Positions 28,954 through 40,560 of a stretch of DNA of 64,000 nucleotides are shown here, piece by piece. The position numbers and the translations under genes were made by a program. The notes beneath the pieces are model-generated. The model was not told the origin of the DNA and did no database searches. It saw nothing but the letters and a program-made list of their open reading frames with translations. Position 1 is the first letter of the stretch. The number at the start of each line of letters is the position of its first letter. Source of the stretch: Anadara kagoshimensis (lineage: Eukaryota; Mollusca; Bivalvia; Arcoida; Arcidae); contig CM037864.1 of assembly GCA_021292105.1 (NCBI GenBank), positions 9,352,635 through 9,416,634 on the forward strand, in the 5' to 3' direction.

Positions 28954-29242
28954 TATATGATGTATGATTTTTATTTACAATGTTTATGTCAGTGTGTATG
29001 GAACGAGGTAAAAAAGAACAGTTGATTGACACTTCACACACCAAAAAAAAAATTATTTGCACAGCATAGACCAGTCGAAGGTTATTCGGCACCAATTCGT
29101 GAGCTTAGTTTTAAACTTTTAGACAGGACTGTACTGTACTTTATATGCATGTTATGGATCAAGATAAGCTGATGATTTGCCTCTTATTTGTTAGCTCAGT
29201 ATTAAACTTTCGACGGGCCTGTACTATGTATTTTGCACAGTA

Positions 29243-29806
29243 CAGACCTGTCCAAAGGTTAACACTAAGCTAATGAAAAGGAGTGGACTGCCGAGTAGCC
29301 GAGATAAGGATAACTAGTGACCGAAAAAGCTACTGAGAGACTTTAGTGATGGTGTTTAACGTCCCAGTCAAGAATACTTCACTTAAATATCGAAACGTCG
29401 CCAGCTGTAAACGAAGGCGCAGAATTTTTTTCCTATGCGTTGCGCTGATGGCATTATACATCAGGGTTGTTTAGCGTGCCAAGCGTACTGTAACACGGAG
29501 CCTTATTTATTTTAAGTTTCCATCCGAAATATCCGCGACTTTCATTTCGTAATGCCGAGTGCTTCAAAAGAACAATCACTTAACACTTTCAAGTATTGGG
29601 TCTGACCCGGTCGTGGTTCGAACCCATTACCTCTCACTTACGAAGCGAGCCCTCTACCAACTGAACTATCACAGTGGTTAACTATACCGAGAGATAGTTA
29701 TCAGCTGTCGTATAGCTACCTAGATATAGCCAGCACAATAAGCTGCTTATTCGGCATCAATTTGTCAGCTTAGTGTTAAACTTTAGACAGGACTGTACTG
29801 TACTTT
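29243..29806. mobile_element. MITE-E carrying a SINE-1
   Basis: Left terminus TACAGACCTGTCCAAAGGTT, right terminus AACTTTAGACAGGACTGTAC. The SINE-1 at 29345-29680 sits inside. The same nested structure occurs at 37748-38293, so the SINE inserted before the segment was duplicated. Confidence 0.65.
29345..29680 (-). repeat. SINE-1 copy
   Basis: On the minus strand: GATAGTTCAGTTGGTAGAGG head, GGGTTCGAACCACGACCGGG B box, tail GGGACGTTAAACACCATCAC. Confidence 0.7.
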
Positions 29807-30229
29807 ATATACATGTAATGATGTATAAATATTTCAAGTGTTTTTGTGTAAATATGTATTTAATAAAAAAACCTTGCTTGCAAATATGTTTGTTTACTAG
29901 CTCATACATGATTGTAAATATATTTTATCCACAAAATAAAAAGATTTCAAATTCTTCAAATTCTGACAACTTCTTTGAAGATTTTTACAACTATTATAGT
30001 ACATCTTCAATAACTAGAACTTCATCATTTTCAATATACATTGGTTCCAAAAATCTAAATTATTATTTTGTCTCATCAGTTTTTATTTTCAAATTTAAAA
30101 GTCCCATACACTTCAAGTTATTGAAGCATCACTGTGCAACAGATAAGTATTTCTGTTGATTCGTGAATTTTTGTTGTTGTTCGGATACTTAAGATATGGA
30201 AATGTATTAGGAAATAGCCGAGACAAGGC

Positions 30230-30440
30230 CAAATAATTGGTTGAATAGGATTTTAACTCCCAGTGTAGACTATTTTACTTATATCGAGACGTCACACACC
30301 AGCTATAGGTGACGAAACGAAAACAATTTTTTACCTTTGCCCAGGGCAATGTGCAGGGGAGGGAGTCTTCAATTTGCCAAGCCTGAAGTGACACGGGTCA
30401 TAGTTTTTTAAGGTGTCTTCCAACAGAACAAGTCAGCAGT
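30230..30440 (-). repeat. Diverged SINE-1-related segment
   Basis: Retains TATATCGAGACGTC, CAGCTATAGGTGACG and AAGTGACACGGGTCAT in SINE-1 order, but is strongly diverged. The matching copy lies at 38770-38960. Confidence 0.4.
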
Positions 30441-30984
30441 TATATGACCACAGTAATATCGACACTGGTCATCAGGACAAAGTAGAAGTAGAGTGGAGAG
30501 TTGTGTTATCAAGTTTTATACCCCCGGTTAAGATACTTTCACTTGTATCGAGGCTGTTAGTTAAGGGATAATGGACTTCAACTTTAATACTAATTTCACA
30601 AAAATCAGTTAACCTTTTTAAACTAAATTTGGATGTCACGAGATTGCCGTTTGGTTGGTGTTATACATTGAAGTAGTTTAATGTCATTTGCATTCTATTG
30701 TTATAAAAAGCCGAAAATAATCCACGTAATCCCCATGTGCTGTTGGTGTTGAAAAATTTGATATTACTGACTCGAAAAATGGACCAAACGTGTCATGAAG
30801 GATTTAAACCGGAATTTTCTGACCTGTGGAAATCGACTTGAATCTTAAATTAATTTCATATTGTTTTCAAGTCTAATGTTACAGGCGGGCGGGTCTGATT
30901 AACTACAAATAATTTGACATGGCCTTACTGGGAAAAAGATAATTAAATGTTGGTATCTAGTGACCACTTGACCCAAAGATGTGC

Positions 30985-31270
30985 GAGATATTGCATGTAG
31001 CTCTGTTGGTAGAGCATCAGACTCAAGATCCGAGCGTCGTGAGTTTGAATCCCGACTGGGGCATGTTGGTATGTTACTAATTTCACTTACACTGTGTCGG
31101 AATAATGCAACCTCTGCAACTGTTGTCTCGGTGAGCTAGTACCTAAAAGTTGCCCCCATGTGTACGCTATTAGAAAACGGATATACACATAATACACAGT
31201 CCATCATGGATACATGGGGGTAGTCTAACGTGATCTGACTGACCCTTGCACTGCAGTGCGAGAATTAAAA
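30985..31270 (+). repeat. SINE-3, tRNA-derived
   Basis: The head TGTAGCTCTGTTGGTAGAGC, then GAGTTTGAATCCCGACTGGG, resembles the A and B boxes of a tRNA gene. The body includes CACTGTGTCGGAATAATGCA. Duplicate at 39510-39800. Confidence 0.5.
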
Positions 31271-31379
31271 TGTCCCATACAATGTTCCGTCTTTCTGTTA
31301 ACGTAATCGATTAAAAGATCTTAGTAAACGTTAGAAGCCTTATTTATTAACATCGTCACTTGTTTGTTAATTGAAATTT

Positions 31380-31610
31380 CCAGTCAAGATATGTCACTTA
31401 TATCGAGACGTCACGATCTGTAGGTGAAGTGGCATATTGCATTGTGCTTGGAGGGTTCTTTCACGTGCCACGACTGTCTGTTGTGATATTGAACATCGGT
31501 TTTAAGGTCTTTTCCGAAGTAAACCATGGGTTTCATTCATCTCGAGTATTTGGCAAAAGAGGAGTCACTACCTTTGTTTAAAGTGCGTCAAGTTTGACCT
31601 GGCAGTTTGA
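31380..31610 (-). repeat. Diverged SINE-1-related segment
   Basis: Retains CAGTCAAGATATGTCACTTA, TCGAGACGTCACGATCTGTA and a degraded remainder. The counterpart at 39970-40250 is followed by a partial re-duplication of its own right half at 40250-40500. Confidence 0.4.
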
Positions 31611-31914
31611 CCTTAAATTTAAATATTATAATGGGCTAATACACTGTGTGATTGAGGCAAAGCAGCGCGATTCATTAGGTACCATAAACACCTGGTATCC
31701 CGTATCGCTACCATCTATCCTTTTATATCAACTTTAAACGAATATATCTGTTTGAATACTCAAATTAAAGGTCAAACTTGACGCACTATACACATCCTTT
31801 TAGGGTCACGCATGCAATACTGACATCAGAAATTAATGGTCAAAGGGAGATAATTCAAGTAGCAAACATGCCCATTGGTTGCGTTTGACAGTGCATAAAA
31901 TATTGACTCATTTT

Positions 31915-32815
31915 AATGGTTAGGCATGGTTTTAGATATGAAAGTTGGTTTGGTTTGATCTCAGTATTGCAAAAATAGACATTGAACTGCCTTAATTGTT
32001 TTTGGTGGTATTGTTTCAGATAAGTCGGGTTGGCATGACCTTGATATTGCGTAAAATATCGAAATTTGGACTGCTTTAATTTTCTCTGGTGGTATTGTTT
32101 CAGAAAAGTCGGGTTGGCATGACCTTGATATTGCGTAAAATATCGAAATTTGGACTGCTTTAATTTTCTCTGGTGGTATTGTTTCAGGTATGGAAAGTTT
32201 GGTTGGCTTGTCCTTGTCTTTGCGTAAAATATGAAAATTTGGAGTGTCTTAATTGTAACATTTTGGTGATTTTTCAGATATGGCTGGAAAGTTTGGTTCG
32301 CTTGTCCTTGTCTTTGCGTAAAATATGAACATTTGAACAGTCTTAATTTTCTCTGGTGGTATTGTTTCAGATATGGAAAGTTGGGTTGGCTTGTCCTTGT
32401 CTTTGCGTAAAATATGAAAATTTGGAGTGTCTTAATTGTAACATTTTGGTGATTTTTCAGATATGGCTGGAAAGTTTGGTTGGCTTGCCATTGCTTAAAA
32501 TATGGAATTTTGAACTGTCTTAATTGTTTTGGTGGTATTGTGTCAGGTGAGGAAAGTTGGGTTTGTTTGTCCTTGTCTTTGCGTAAAATACTGAAATTTG
32601 AACTCTCGTCATTTTCTTTGGTGGTAATGTTTCAGATAGAAAGTTGGGTTGGCTGTGGTGGTTGAAAATGCTATAAATATGGTAATTTGAACTGGCTTAA
32701 TTTTCTCTGGTGATATTGTTTCTGATATAAGGAAAGTTAGGTAGGCTTGTCCATGACTTTGCGTAAAAGTTGGTAACTGCCTTAATTTGTATCAGTTGGT
32801 GGTATTTTTAAGATA
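31915..32815. repeat. Minisatellite with repeated splice-acceptor-like motif, left copy
   Basis: About ten units of 75-100 bases. Most contain GGTGGTATTGTTTCAGATAT or a close variant, then AAAGTTGGGTTGGCTTGTCC, then TTGCGTAAAATATGAAAATT. The pyrimidine-rich stretch ending in CAG recurs in nearly every unit. Matching array at 41370-41990. Confidence 0.65.
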
Positions 32816-32821
32816 AGTCTA

Positions 32822-33122
32822 CAAATCCAGGGTCTATCACCGCTGTGAGTTCGAGCCCGTCTCAGCTCACATGTGGGAAAGTGAAGTTTCCTTGCCGTTG
32901 GCCTTTACTGGTTCACATAATACAAGGCTTGTCTGCTGCGTGCTGACTCTGTTAGCTAGCCCTGAGTGCGTGCTAGTACAAGGTAGATCATGCAAAACAC
33001 TCGCACTTCACATGCATACACGAACTTGTTCATAAATTAACACATAGAAGTTAATAAAAAGTTCTCGTCGTGAATAGCTGAAAAATTGCTGATGCGACGT
33101 TGAGCAACATTCAACCAACCTT
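32822..33122 (+). repeat. SINE-2 copy
   Basis: Diverged head near AATCCAGGGTCTATCACCGC and GAGTTCGAGCCCGTCTCAGC, body ACATGTGGGAAAGTGAAGTT, tail TTGCTGATGCGACGTTGAGC ending CAACCAACC. The second copy (47005-47392) has a clearer head. Confidence 0.6.
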
Positions 33123-33159
33123 TATTGTTTCAGTAAGATATACAGCTATAGTATAGTGT

Positions 33160-33260
33160 AGTGAGTGGTATGTAAGTCACATTGCCATCATGTGACAATC
33201 TGCACCAGTTACTACTGACTACCCTTTATCTATCCAGACAGGTAGATTGTACTGTCATTA
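33160..33260 (+). repeat. Single unit of the 92-bp satellite upstream of the B-box/NHL gene
   Basis: GTGAGTGGTATGTAAGTCAC, then ATTGCCATCATGTGACAATC, then TGCACCAGTTACTACTGACT and a TATCCAG motif. It is one monomer of the array at 48181-61520. Its flanking sequence continues into 33261-34000, which is repeated at 61500-62100. Confidence 0.75.
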
Positions 33261-33540
33261 ATTACTTTCTTGTTTCATATTACCTGCCCGTTGGTCTGTT
33301 CAGGTTTATACTTGTTATTTGAAATGCGCCATCTTGAAATGCAACAAATTTACAACAATTAACAGAAAGAAAAGTTAGGAATGACTTATTAAGAGTTTAC
33401 AAGGATCCAGAAAAATGGTTACAGATTTAACAAAGACCTAAACAGACTGCTGATAAATCACAGAAAACGCTTCACAGGTAGGAATAAAAGTTAAAATACA
33501 TAATGAATGTACATGTATATATCACTTAATAGACCACGTC

Positions 33541-33601
<61 letters not shown>

Positions 33602-33726
33602 TGATTTATCGCAGATATTTATTTACAGGTAAGAATTGTTGGAAAACCAAATTAATACACATGTATATATCAATATCATATTATCACTCAGATCACATCA
33701 GAAAGAGAGCAACGAGAGATCGAGAG

Positions 33727-33776
<50 letters not shown>

Positions 33777-33825
33777 CAGATACATCTCACAGGCAGGAAT
33801 GATTTAAATACTGTATATTAGATCA

Positions 33826-33859
<34 letters not shown>

Positions 33860-34590
33860 AATAGTTATTAAAATAAAAAAAGTGTTAGACAATTGAAATT
33901 CTAACAGGCTAGTGAAGCAGGGTGGTCCGAAAGGGCATTTAATTATCCACTTAATGATCACAGAAATTCACAGATTACTTCACAGTATCATCTTTGATTT
34001 TATATTCGTCAAAATTCAAGTTTCATTTTAAATTTGATACTTTGATTAATGATCGATATTTTAGGTTTCTGGTCTTGCATAGGGTTGACCATCATCCTTA
34101 CTCGTCCAGGAAATATATGGATCTTTCACACATTAAGTATTGTTGAGTAGCTACATATTTAGTATTGTTGAGCTACTCTTTGGAACAAGAGCGAATTTTT
34201 CATTAATTTTGAATAACTTTCACAAATGAGAATACAAATAATCTGCCAAAATATAAAAGGGTTTAAAAGTATGTTTTACAGGTATATTGGATTGTTTAAT
34301 TGCCAATCAATGTCCAAATCTTTTAACTAGTTACACCTTCAACATGTAAATAAAATTGAGAATGAAAGGAACATGAAACGTCAAATATATCGGGGTAATT
34401 TTGGACACAGAGACAGCATACTTATCAACAACACTGTGATGACGACCATAAAACTTTTAAGGGTCTTGATCGATAACCCTGGGCTTGCAATGTCCTTGTG
34501 TAATTGATGTCAGAATTTTAGTTATGTGAGACCTATTTCAACTACATTAAAACTTGGTATAGTGACCTAAAACTATTTTCTTCTATTTCA
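33261..34590 (+). promoter_or_regulatory. 5' flank and 5' UTR intron of B-box/NHL gene, with (GA)n and (CA)n
   Basis: (GA)n at 33545-33599 and 33731-33773, (CA)n at 33824-33857. A pyrimidine-rich acceptor CTTCTATTTCAG ends at 34591, just before the ATG at 34608, suggesting a non-coding first exon upstream. A motif block with ACAGACTGCTGATAAATCAC is repeated near 61780. A MITE-A fragment lies at about 34290-34505. No promoter element was proven. Confidence 0.4.
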
Positions 34591-34607
34591 GAAATCTTCA
34601 AATCGAA

Positions 34608-36281
34608 ATGGCGGAGTCAGAAGTTCCTGATGCTCAGTGGCCTGTAATCCTTGATCAGAAATGCGAGCTATGTGAAATTAACAACATATCTTATAAGTGT
34701 CTCAATTGTGATGAGATGACATGTGATATTTGTACAAAAGCACACTTGAAAAGCAAAGCAACTAAAGACCATAAAGTAGTTTGCTTAAAATCAGCTGAGA
34801 TATATGAAAATATTCAAATTGGGAAAAAATGCCCTACCCATACTAAGGAGGATTTGCTTATGTTTTGTAACACCTGTAATTGTCCAGTCTGCAGAGAGTG
34901 TGTTACCAGTGGTGTCCATCTTCATCACCCCATGGTTAAAGTGGAAGAGGTTATAGATATCAAACAAAAACAACTATCAAATATCATCAGACAGACAAAC
35001 GAAAAGTCCAAAAAATATGAAGATGTCATCAAAACCATTGTCTACAATAAATTAGAATTCTCCGAGTTTATAACCAAAAAAATCAAGGAGGTGAAGGCTA
35101 GAAATAACCAGCTTAAAAGCAGACTAGACAAAATGGAATCTGACATCATCCAACAGTTACAAAATATAGACAAGGAGCATAAGAAAGCTATGACAGAGTT
35201 GGAGCAAAGATTACAAGGTGAAATGGCCGATATAAATAAACTGATACATCAATGTGAGCGGAAAGAGAGAGACAGGAATATAGAGATGGTAAAGTTTGTG
35301 ACAGATGTTACACAAAGATTAGATAAATACAGACCATGTGATCCACCAGACCCAGTAAGTCCACCAGACCTGATAACCAGGCCTGTGGATGATCAAGAAC
35401 TTAAAGATATGTTTGGCCAACTTGATTTGAAGACCAAACCAACAGCCAATCCACCATTAACGCAAGGCAATCAAATCCCATCACCCAGTCCTGTTGTAGA
35501 TGCTAAAATAGTTTCCTGTTTTACTCGTAATACGACTGATGTAGTAACAACAGATAATGACCAGGCTTGGTTATGGAGCTGTGGTGGTGGAGATATATCA
35601 CTGGTGACATCAGATGGTAGAGTTATACAGAACATCCATACTGACTTTCGTGTATATGATGCTGCTGTCTCTTAATCTGGAGATCTTCTTGTGACAGTAT
35701 GGGTTGGTAATACAGTTAAGAAGTTAACAGGAAATAACACATTTACAGACGTATATATAGCAGCAGACGACTATGAGACACGAGGAATTACTGTAACAGA
35801 TACAGGAAATGTACTTGTTGTGTTGTATAAGTACAAGGACAGTAAAATAGTGGAGATAACAACCAGTGGACAACACATCAGGACAATACAGCATTACACA
35901 GTGGATAACAAACTACTGTTTAACGGCCCCAGGTTTGTCTGTACTAACATAAATGGTGACATTATAGTTACAGATTGTGGTAAAGTAGTAGTTGTTAACC
36001 AACAGGGACAGAAGAGATTTATATATCAGGGTGAGGGGAGAAATCTGAAGAAACGATTTTATCCATGCTATGTAGTCACAGATAAACATGGACATATAAT
36101 AATCAGTGACAGTGACAACTCTGTAGTACATGTCTTAGATAGATATGGGAAGTTTCTACAGTATCTGATAACACCTAAACAGGGATGTGACCAGCCAATG
36201 GGGATGGACATAGATAGTTCTGGTAGATTGTGGGTGTGTTATGCTGGAAATAACAAAATCCTCATAGTGAAATATATGTAA
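34608..36281 (+). CDS. B-box / coiled-coil / NHL protein (TRIM-like, no RING), with one in-frame stop
   Basis: A single coding exon of 557 codons plus stop, interrupted by TAA at 35673-35675 (codon 356). The frame resumes immediately and stays open to 36281. Seen: B-box 1 with zinc ligands from Cys19 to about His55, B-box 2 with Cys75, His78, Cys87, Cys90, Cys95, Cys98, His104, His107; a coiled coil about 115-250 (EFITKKIKEV, EQRLQGEM); a Pro-rich linker; then a six-bladed NHL propeller from about residue 300 (DIIVTDCGKVVVVNQQG, HIIISDSDNSVVHVLD, GMDIDSSGRLWVCYAGNNKI). Known: TRIM2/3/71-type proteins join a RING ligase to an NHL domain; bivalves have many RING-less relatives. Here the RING is absent, so ligase activity is not expected. 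The stop falls early in the NHL domain (AVS*SGDLLV), where Gln (CAA) would be a one-base change: recent pseudogene, allele, readthrough or sequencing error. Confidence 0.8.
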
Positions 36282-36339
36282 CATAAACTGGGACAAAGTT
36301 ATAACAACATTCTCTGATCAATTAGGTAATTACACTGTT

Positions 36340-37425
36340 AATCTGTAACAAGCCACTGGAAATGGACTTGGATAGTTCTGTCATATACCATTTTTTGAAT
36401 TTAATCATAAAATACATTCAAAAAATGATATGTCACAATATTGTCACAAATATGACAAAATTCTTATAATTAAATATGTATAACAGAAACAGGAACAAAG
36501 TTATAAAAATATTCTGTGACCTTTTAGATATTGACATTGTTCACTTCTGACAGGCCAGTGGGACTGGACTTGGATAGTTCTGGTGGATTGTAAGTGTGTA
36601 ATGCTGGACACAACCCTCATAGTGAAATATGTGTAACAGAAACAGGGACAAAGTTATAACAACATTCTGTGATCATTTAGATATTGACATTGTTTTTTTC
36701 TGACAGGCCAGTGCGATTGGACTTGGATAGTTGTGGTAGATTGTGGGTGTGTAATACTGGAAATGACAAAATTCTTATAACTAAATATGTGTAACAGAAA
36801 TAAGGACCTAGTTATAACAGCATTCTGTGATCATTTGGGTAATTACATTGTTTATCTGTGACAGGCCAGTGAGATTAGACTTGAATAGTTTTGACAGATT
36901 GTGGGTGTGTAATAATAGGATTAACAAAATCCTAATAATGAAATATGTTTAACATAGTGAGTGAATGTGTAATGGTGTTTAACGTCCCAGTCAAGACTAT
37001 TTCACTTATATCGAGACGTCGCCAGCTATAGGCGAAGGTGCAGAAATCTTTCCTGTGCGTTGCGCTGATGGCATTATACAGCAGGGTTCTTTAGTGTGCC
37101 ACTGAGCCCACCGTGACACGGAACCTTGATTATTTTAAGTTCCCATCCGGAAGAACTGTGACTTTTATTTCGTAATGCCGAGTGCTTGGCGAAAGAACAG
37201 TCACTACCCACTTTCAAGTCTTGGGTCAGACCCGGCCGGGGTTCGAACCCACGACCTTCCACTTACGGAGCGAGCATTCTACCAACTGAGCTACTGCAGT
37301 TGCCTTTATGTGTAACAGAAACAGTGATAAAGTTAAAACAACATTCTGTGATCACTTAAGTGACATTATTTATCTGTGACAGTCCAGTGCGATAGTTCTG
37401 GTAGATTGTGGCTGTATAATGCTCG
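36340..37425 (+). repeat. Tandem decayed copies of the terminal NHL-coding segment, right copy
   Basis: After the true stop, the block around GGACTTGGATAGTTCTGGTA and GATTGTGGGTGTGTAA, with the following AACAGAAACAGGGACAAAGT, recurs at about 36369, 36574, 36727, 36885 and 37392. Correcting for two insertions (a MITE-C arm pair at 36381-36445 and a SINE-1 at 36957-37305), the period is about 155 bases. Units two and later still encode recognisable DLDSSGRLWVCNTGNDKI-like fragments with stops. Confidence 0.7.
36957..37305 (-). repeat. SINE-1 copy, full length
   Basis: On the minus strand: GTAGCTCAGTTGGTAGAATG head, GGGTTCGAACCCCGGCCGGG B box, tail GGGACGTTAAACACCATTAC. Inserted inside the tandem NHL-derived array; absent from the left duplicate. 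Confidence 0.75.
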
Positions 37426-37460
37426 AAAAACAGGAAAAGGGCAAATGCAGCGGCCAAACC

Positions 37461-37462
<2 letters not shown>

Positions 37463-37535
<73 letters not shown>
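37463..37535. repeat. (GA)n microsatellite
   Basis: Uninterrupted GA dinucleotide for about 72 bases at the place where the left duplicate has (GACA)n(GATA)n. Confidence 0.9.
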
Positions 37536-37536
<1 letters not shown>

Positions 37537-37747
37537 CTGTCTAAAAGCTATTATAATATAGGTAGCGATAGGTCAAGGCGCGTTGAACATTGATTGGGCA
37601 CACATTCTTTAGCTTATTGTAAAACGTTCGACATGCCTGTACTGTATATGATGTGCTACTGTGGTTTACAATGTTTGTCAGTGTGGATTAAATGAGGTAA
37701 AAGGAACAATTGATTGACACTTCACAAACCAAAAAAGTTATTTTTCA

Positions 37748-38293
37748 CAGTACAGACCTGTCGAAAGGTTAACACTAAGCTAATGAAAAGGAGTGGACTG
37801 CCTAGTAGCCGAGATAAGGATAACTAGTGACCAAAAAAGCTGCTGTGAGAGTTGAGTAATGGTGTTTAACGTCCCAGTCAAGAATATTTCACTTAAATAT
37901 CAAAACGTCGCCAGCTGTAAACGAAGGCGCAGAATTTTTTCCTGTGCGTTGCGCTGATGGCTTTAGCGTGTCAAGCCTACCGTAACTCGGAGCCTCATTT
38001 ATATTAAGTTTCCATCCGAAAGATCCGCGATTTTCATTTCGTTATGTTGAGTACTTAGTGAAAGAACAGTCAGTACGCACTTTTAAGTTTTGGTCAGACC
38101 CGGTCGGGGTTCGAACCCATTACCTCTCACTTACGGAACAAGCACTGTACCAACTGAACTACCACAGTGGTAAACTACCGAGAGATAGTTATCATGCTGT
38201 CATATAGCTACCTAGACATAGCCAGCGCAATAAGCTACTTATTCGTCATCAATTCGTAAGCTTAGTGTTAAACTTTAGACAGGATTGTACTGT
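37748..38293. mobile_element. MITE-E carrying a SINE-1 (right duplicate)
   Basis: Same nested order as at 29243-29806: terminus TACAGACCTGTCGAAAGGTT, SINE-1 at about 37855-38175 on the minus strand with a deletion around TTGCGCTGATGGCTTTAGCG, and terminus AACTTTAGACAGGATTGTAC. Confidence 0.65.
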
Positions 38294-39960
38294 ACTTTAT
38301 ATGCATGTAATGATGTATAAATATTTTAAGTGTTTTTGTGTAAATATGTATTTAATAAAAAACCTTGCTTGCAAATATGTTTGTTTACTAGCTCATATAT
38401 GATTGTAAATAAATTTTATCCAGACAATAAAAAGATTTCAAATTCCTCAAATTATGACAACTTCTTTGAAGATTTTTACAACTATTATAGTACAACTTCA
38501 ACAACTATACACGTCCATTAGTATAGTACATCTTCAATAACTAGAACTTCATCATTTTCAATATACATTGGTTCCAAAAATCTAAATTATCATTTTGTCT
38601 CATCAGTTTTTATTTTCAAATTTAAAAGTCCCAAACACTTCAAGTTATTGAAGCATTACTGTGCAACAGATAAGTATTTCTGTTGAATGATCAATTTCTT
38701 TTGTTGTTGTTCGGATACTTAAAGAGATGGAGATGCATCTGGAAATTGCTGAGACAAGGCCAAATGATTGATTAAATAGCATTTTACTTTCCAGTCTAGA
38801 ATATTTTACTGATATCGAGACGTCGCCCACCAGCTATAGGTGACGTAACGAAAACATTTTTTTTACCTTTGCCCAGGGAAATGTGAAAGAAGGGTCCTCA
38901 TTATGCCAAGTCTGAAGTGACACGGGATAGGTTTTTAAGGTCCTTTCCAACAGAACAAGTGACTTAGCAATTATATCACCACAGTAATATGGACACTGGT
39001 CACCAGGACAAAGTAGAAGTAGAGTGGAGAGTTGTGTTATCGAGTTTTATACCCCCGGTTAAGATACTTTCACTTGTATCGAGGCTGTTAGTTAAGGGAT
39101 GGTGACATAAACTTTAATACTAATCTCACAAAAATGAGTTAACCTTTTTAAACTAAATTTGGATGTCACGAGATTGCTGTTTGGTTGGTGTTATACATTG
39201 AAGTACGTTATTGTTGTCAACAAAATAACCCACGTCATCCCCCATGTACTGTTGGTGTTGAAAGATTCAATATTACAGACTACTGACTCGAAAAATGGAC
39301 CAAACTTGTCATGCGGGATTTTATCAGAATTTTTCGTTCTGTGGAAATCGGCTTGAATCTTAATTTAATTTCATATTTTTCTCAAGTCTAATTTTACAGG
39401 CGGGCGGGTCTGATCAACTACAAATAATTTGGCATGGCCTTATTAGAAAAAAGATTATAAAATGTGGGTATTTAGTGACAACTTGACCAATAAGATTCGT
39501 GGGACATTGCAAGTAGTTCTGTTGGTAGAGTGTCAGACTCAAGACCCGAACGGCGTGAGTTGGAATTTTGACGGGGGCATGTTGGTATTTTACTACTAGT
39601 AATTTCACTTACACTGTGTCAGAATAATGGGCCAATTGGACTGCAACCTCTGCAACTGTTGTCTCGGTGAACTAGTACCTAAACGTCGCCACGTGTGTAC
39701 GCTAGTACAAAACAGATACAAACATGCATAATACAAAGTCTGTCATGAGCCCAACGTGATCTGACTGACCCTTGCACCGCAGTGTGAGAATTAAAATGTC
39801 CCACACAATGTTCCGTCTTTCTGCACCGCATTGTGAAAATTAAAATGTCCCACACAATGTTCCGTCTTTCTGTTAACGTAATCGATTAAAAGCATCCATG
39901 TTAACAAACGTTTACAGATTTTTGTTAACGTCGGAAGCCTTATTCGTGAACAGCGTAACC
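38294..39960. repeat. Segmental duplicate of 29807-31360
   Basis: Colinear with the left copy: AAAAAACCTTGCTTGCAAAT, CTCATATATGATTGTAAATA, AGTACATCTTCAATAACTAG, GGGTTTTATACCCCC-type spacer, then SINE-3 at 39510-39800 (GTAGTTCTGTTGGTAGAGTG). A short tandem duplication of CCCACACAATGTTCCGTCTT lies at about 39800-39870. No gene seen. Confidence 0.65.
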
Positions 39961-40560
39961 TGTTTATTGATTGAAATTCCCAGTCAAGATATGCCACTTA
40001 TATCGAGACGTCACCTTCTGAAGGTGAAGTGGCAGACATTTTGACCTGTGCAGTGTCATAAGGGCAATATGCAGAGAGGTTTCTTTCACGTGCCACGGCG
40101 GCAGTTGTGACGGGAGTGATTGGACATCGGTATTAAGGTATTTTCCAAGTTACTCCATGGATATCATTCTAAATTTCGAGTATTTGGTGAAAGAACAGTC
40201 ACTGTCTATTTTTAAAGTCTTGGCCAGGCCCCGGGCTGGGAGTGTTCTATAACGTGCCTAGCCGTTTGTGACATGGGACATCGGTTTTAAGGTATTTTCC
40301 GAATTAGCCCATGGATATCATTCTAAATGTCGAGTATTTGGCGAAAGAACAGTCACTGTCTATTTTAAAGTCTTGGCCAGACCACGGGCTGGGAGTGCTA
40401 GCCCTTTGTGACATGGGACATCGGTTTTTAAGGTATTTTCCGAAGTACCTCATGATTTTGATTTCTAAATGAGAACAGTCACTACCTTGTTTACTGTGCG
40501 TCAAGTTTGGCCTGGCAGTTTGACCTTTAATTTAAATACTTAGTATTAGGATGGGCTAAT
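39961..40560 (-). repeat. Diverged SINE-1-related segment with internal duplication
   Basis: The right half, with ATTCTAAATGTCGAGTATTT and GAAAGAACAGTCACTGTCTA, occurs twice (about 40140-40230 and 40300-40390), each time with CTTGGCCAG beyond it. The left duplicate has it once. Confidence 0.45.

Noticed and set aside
29773..30159. 128-codon open frame with a diverged counterpart at 38330
   Set aside because: The two copies have different frames and lengths, Phe/Ser/Lys-rich composition and no motif. It is part of the duplicated spacer.
33601..33821. Arg-Glu-rich open frames over GA repeats (also 37376-37561)
   Set aside because: Low-complexity (GA)n translation with no support as genes.
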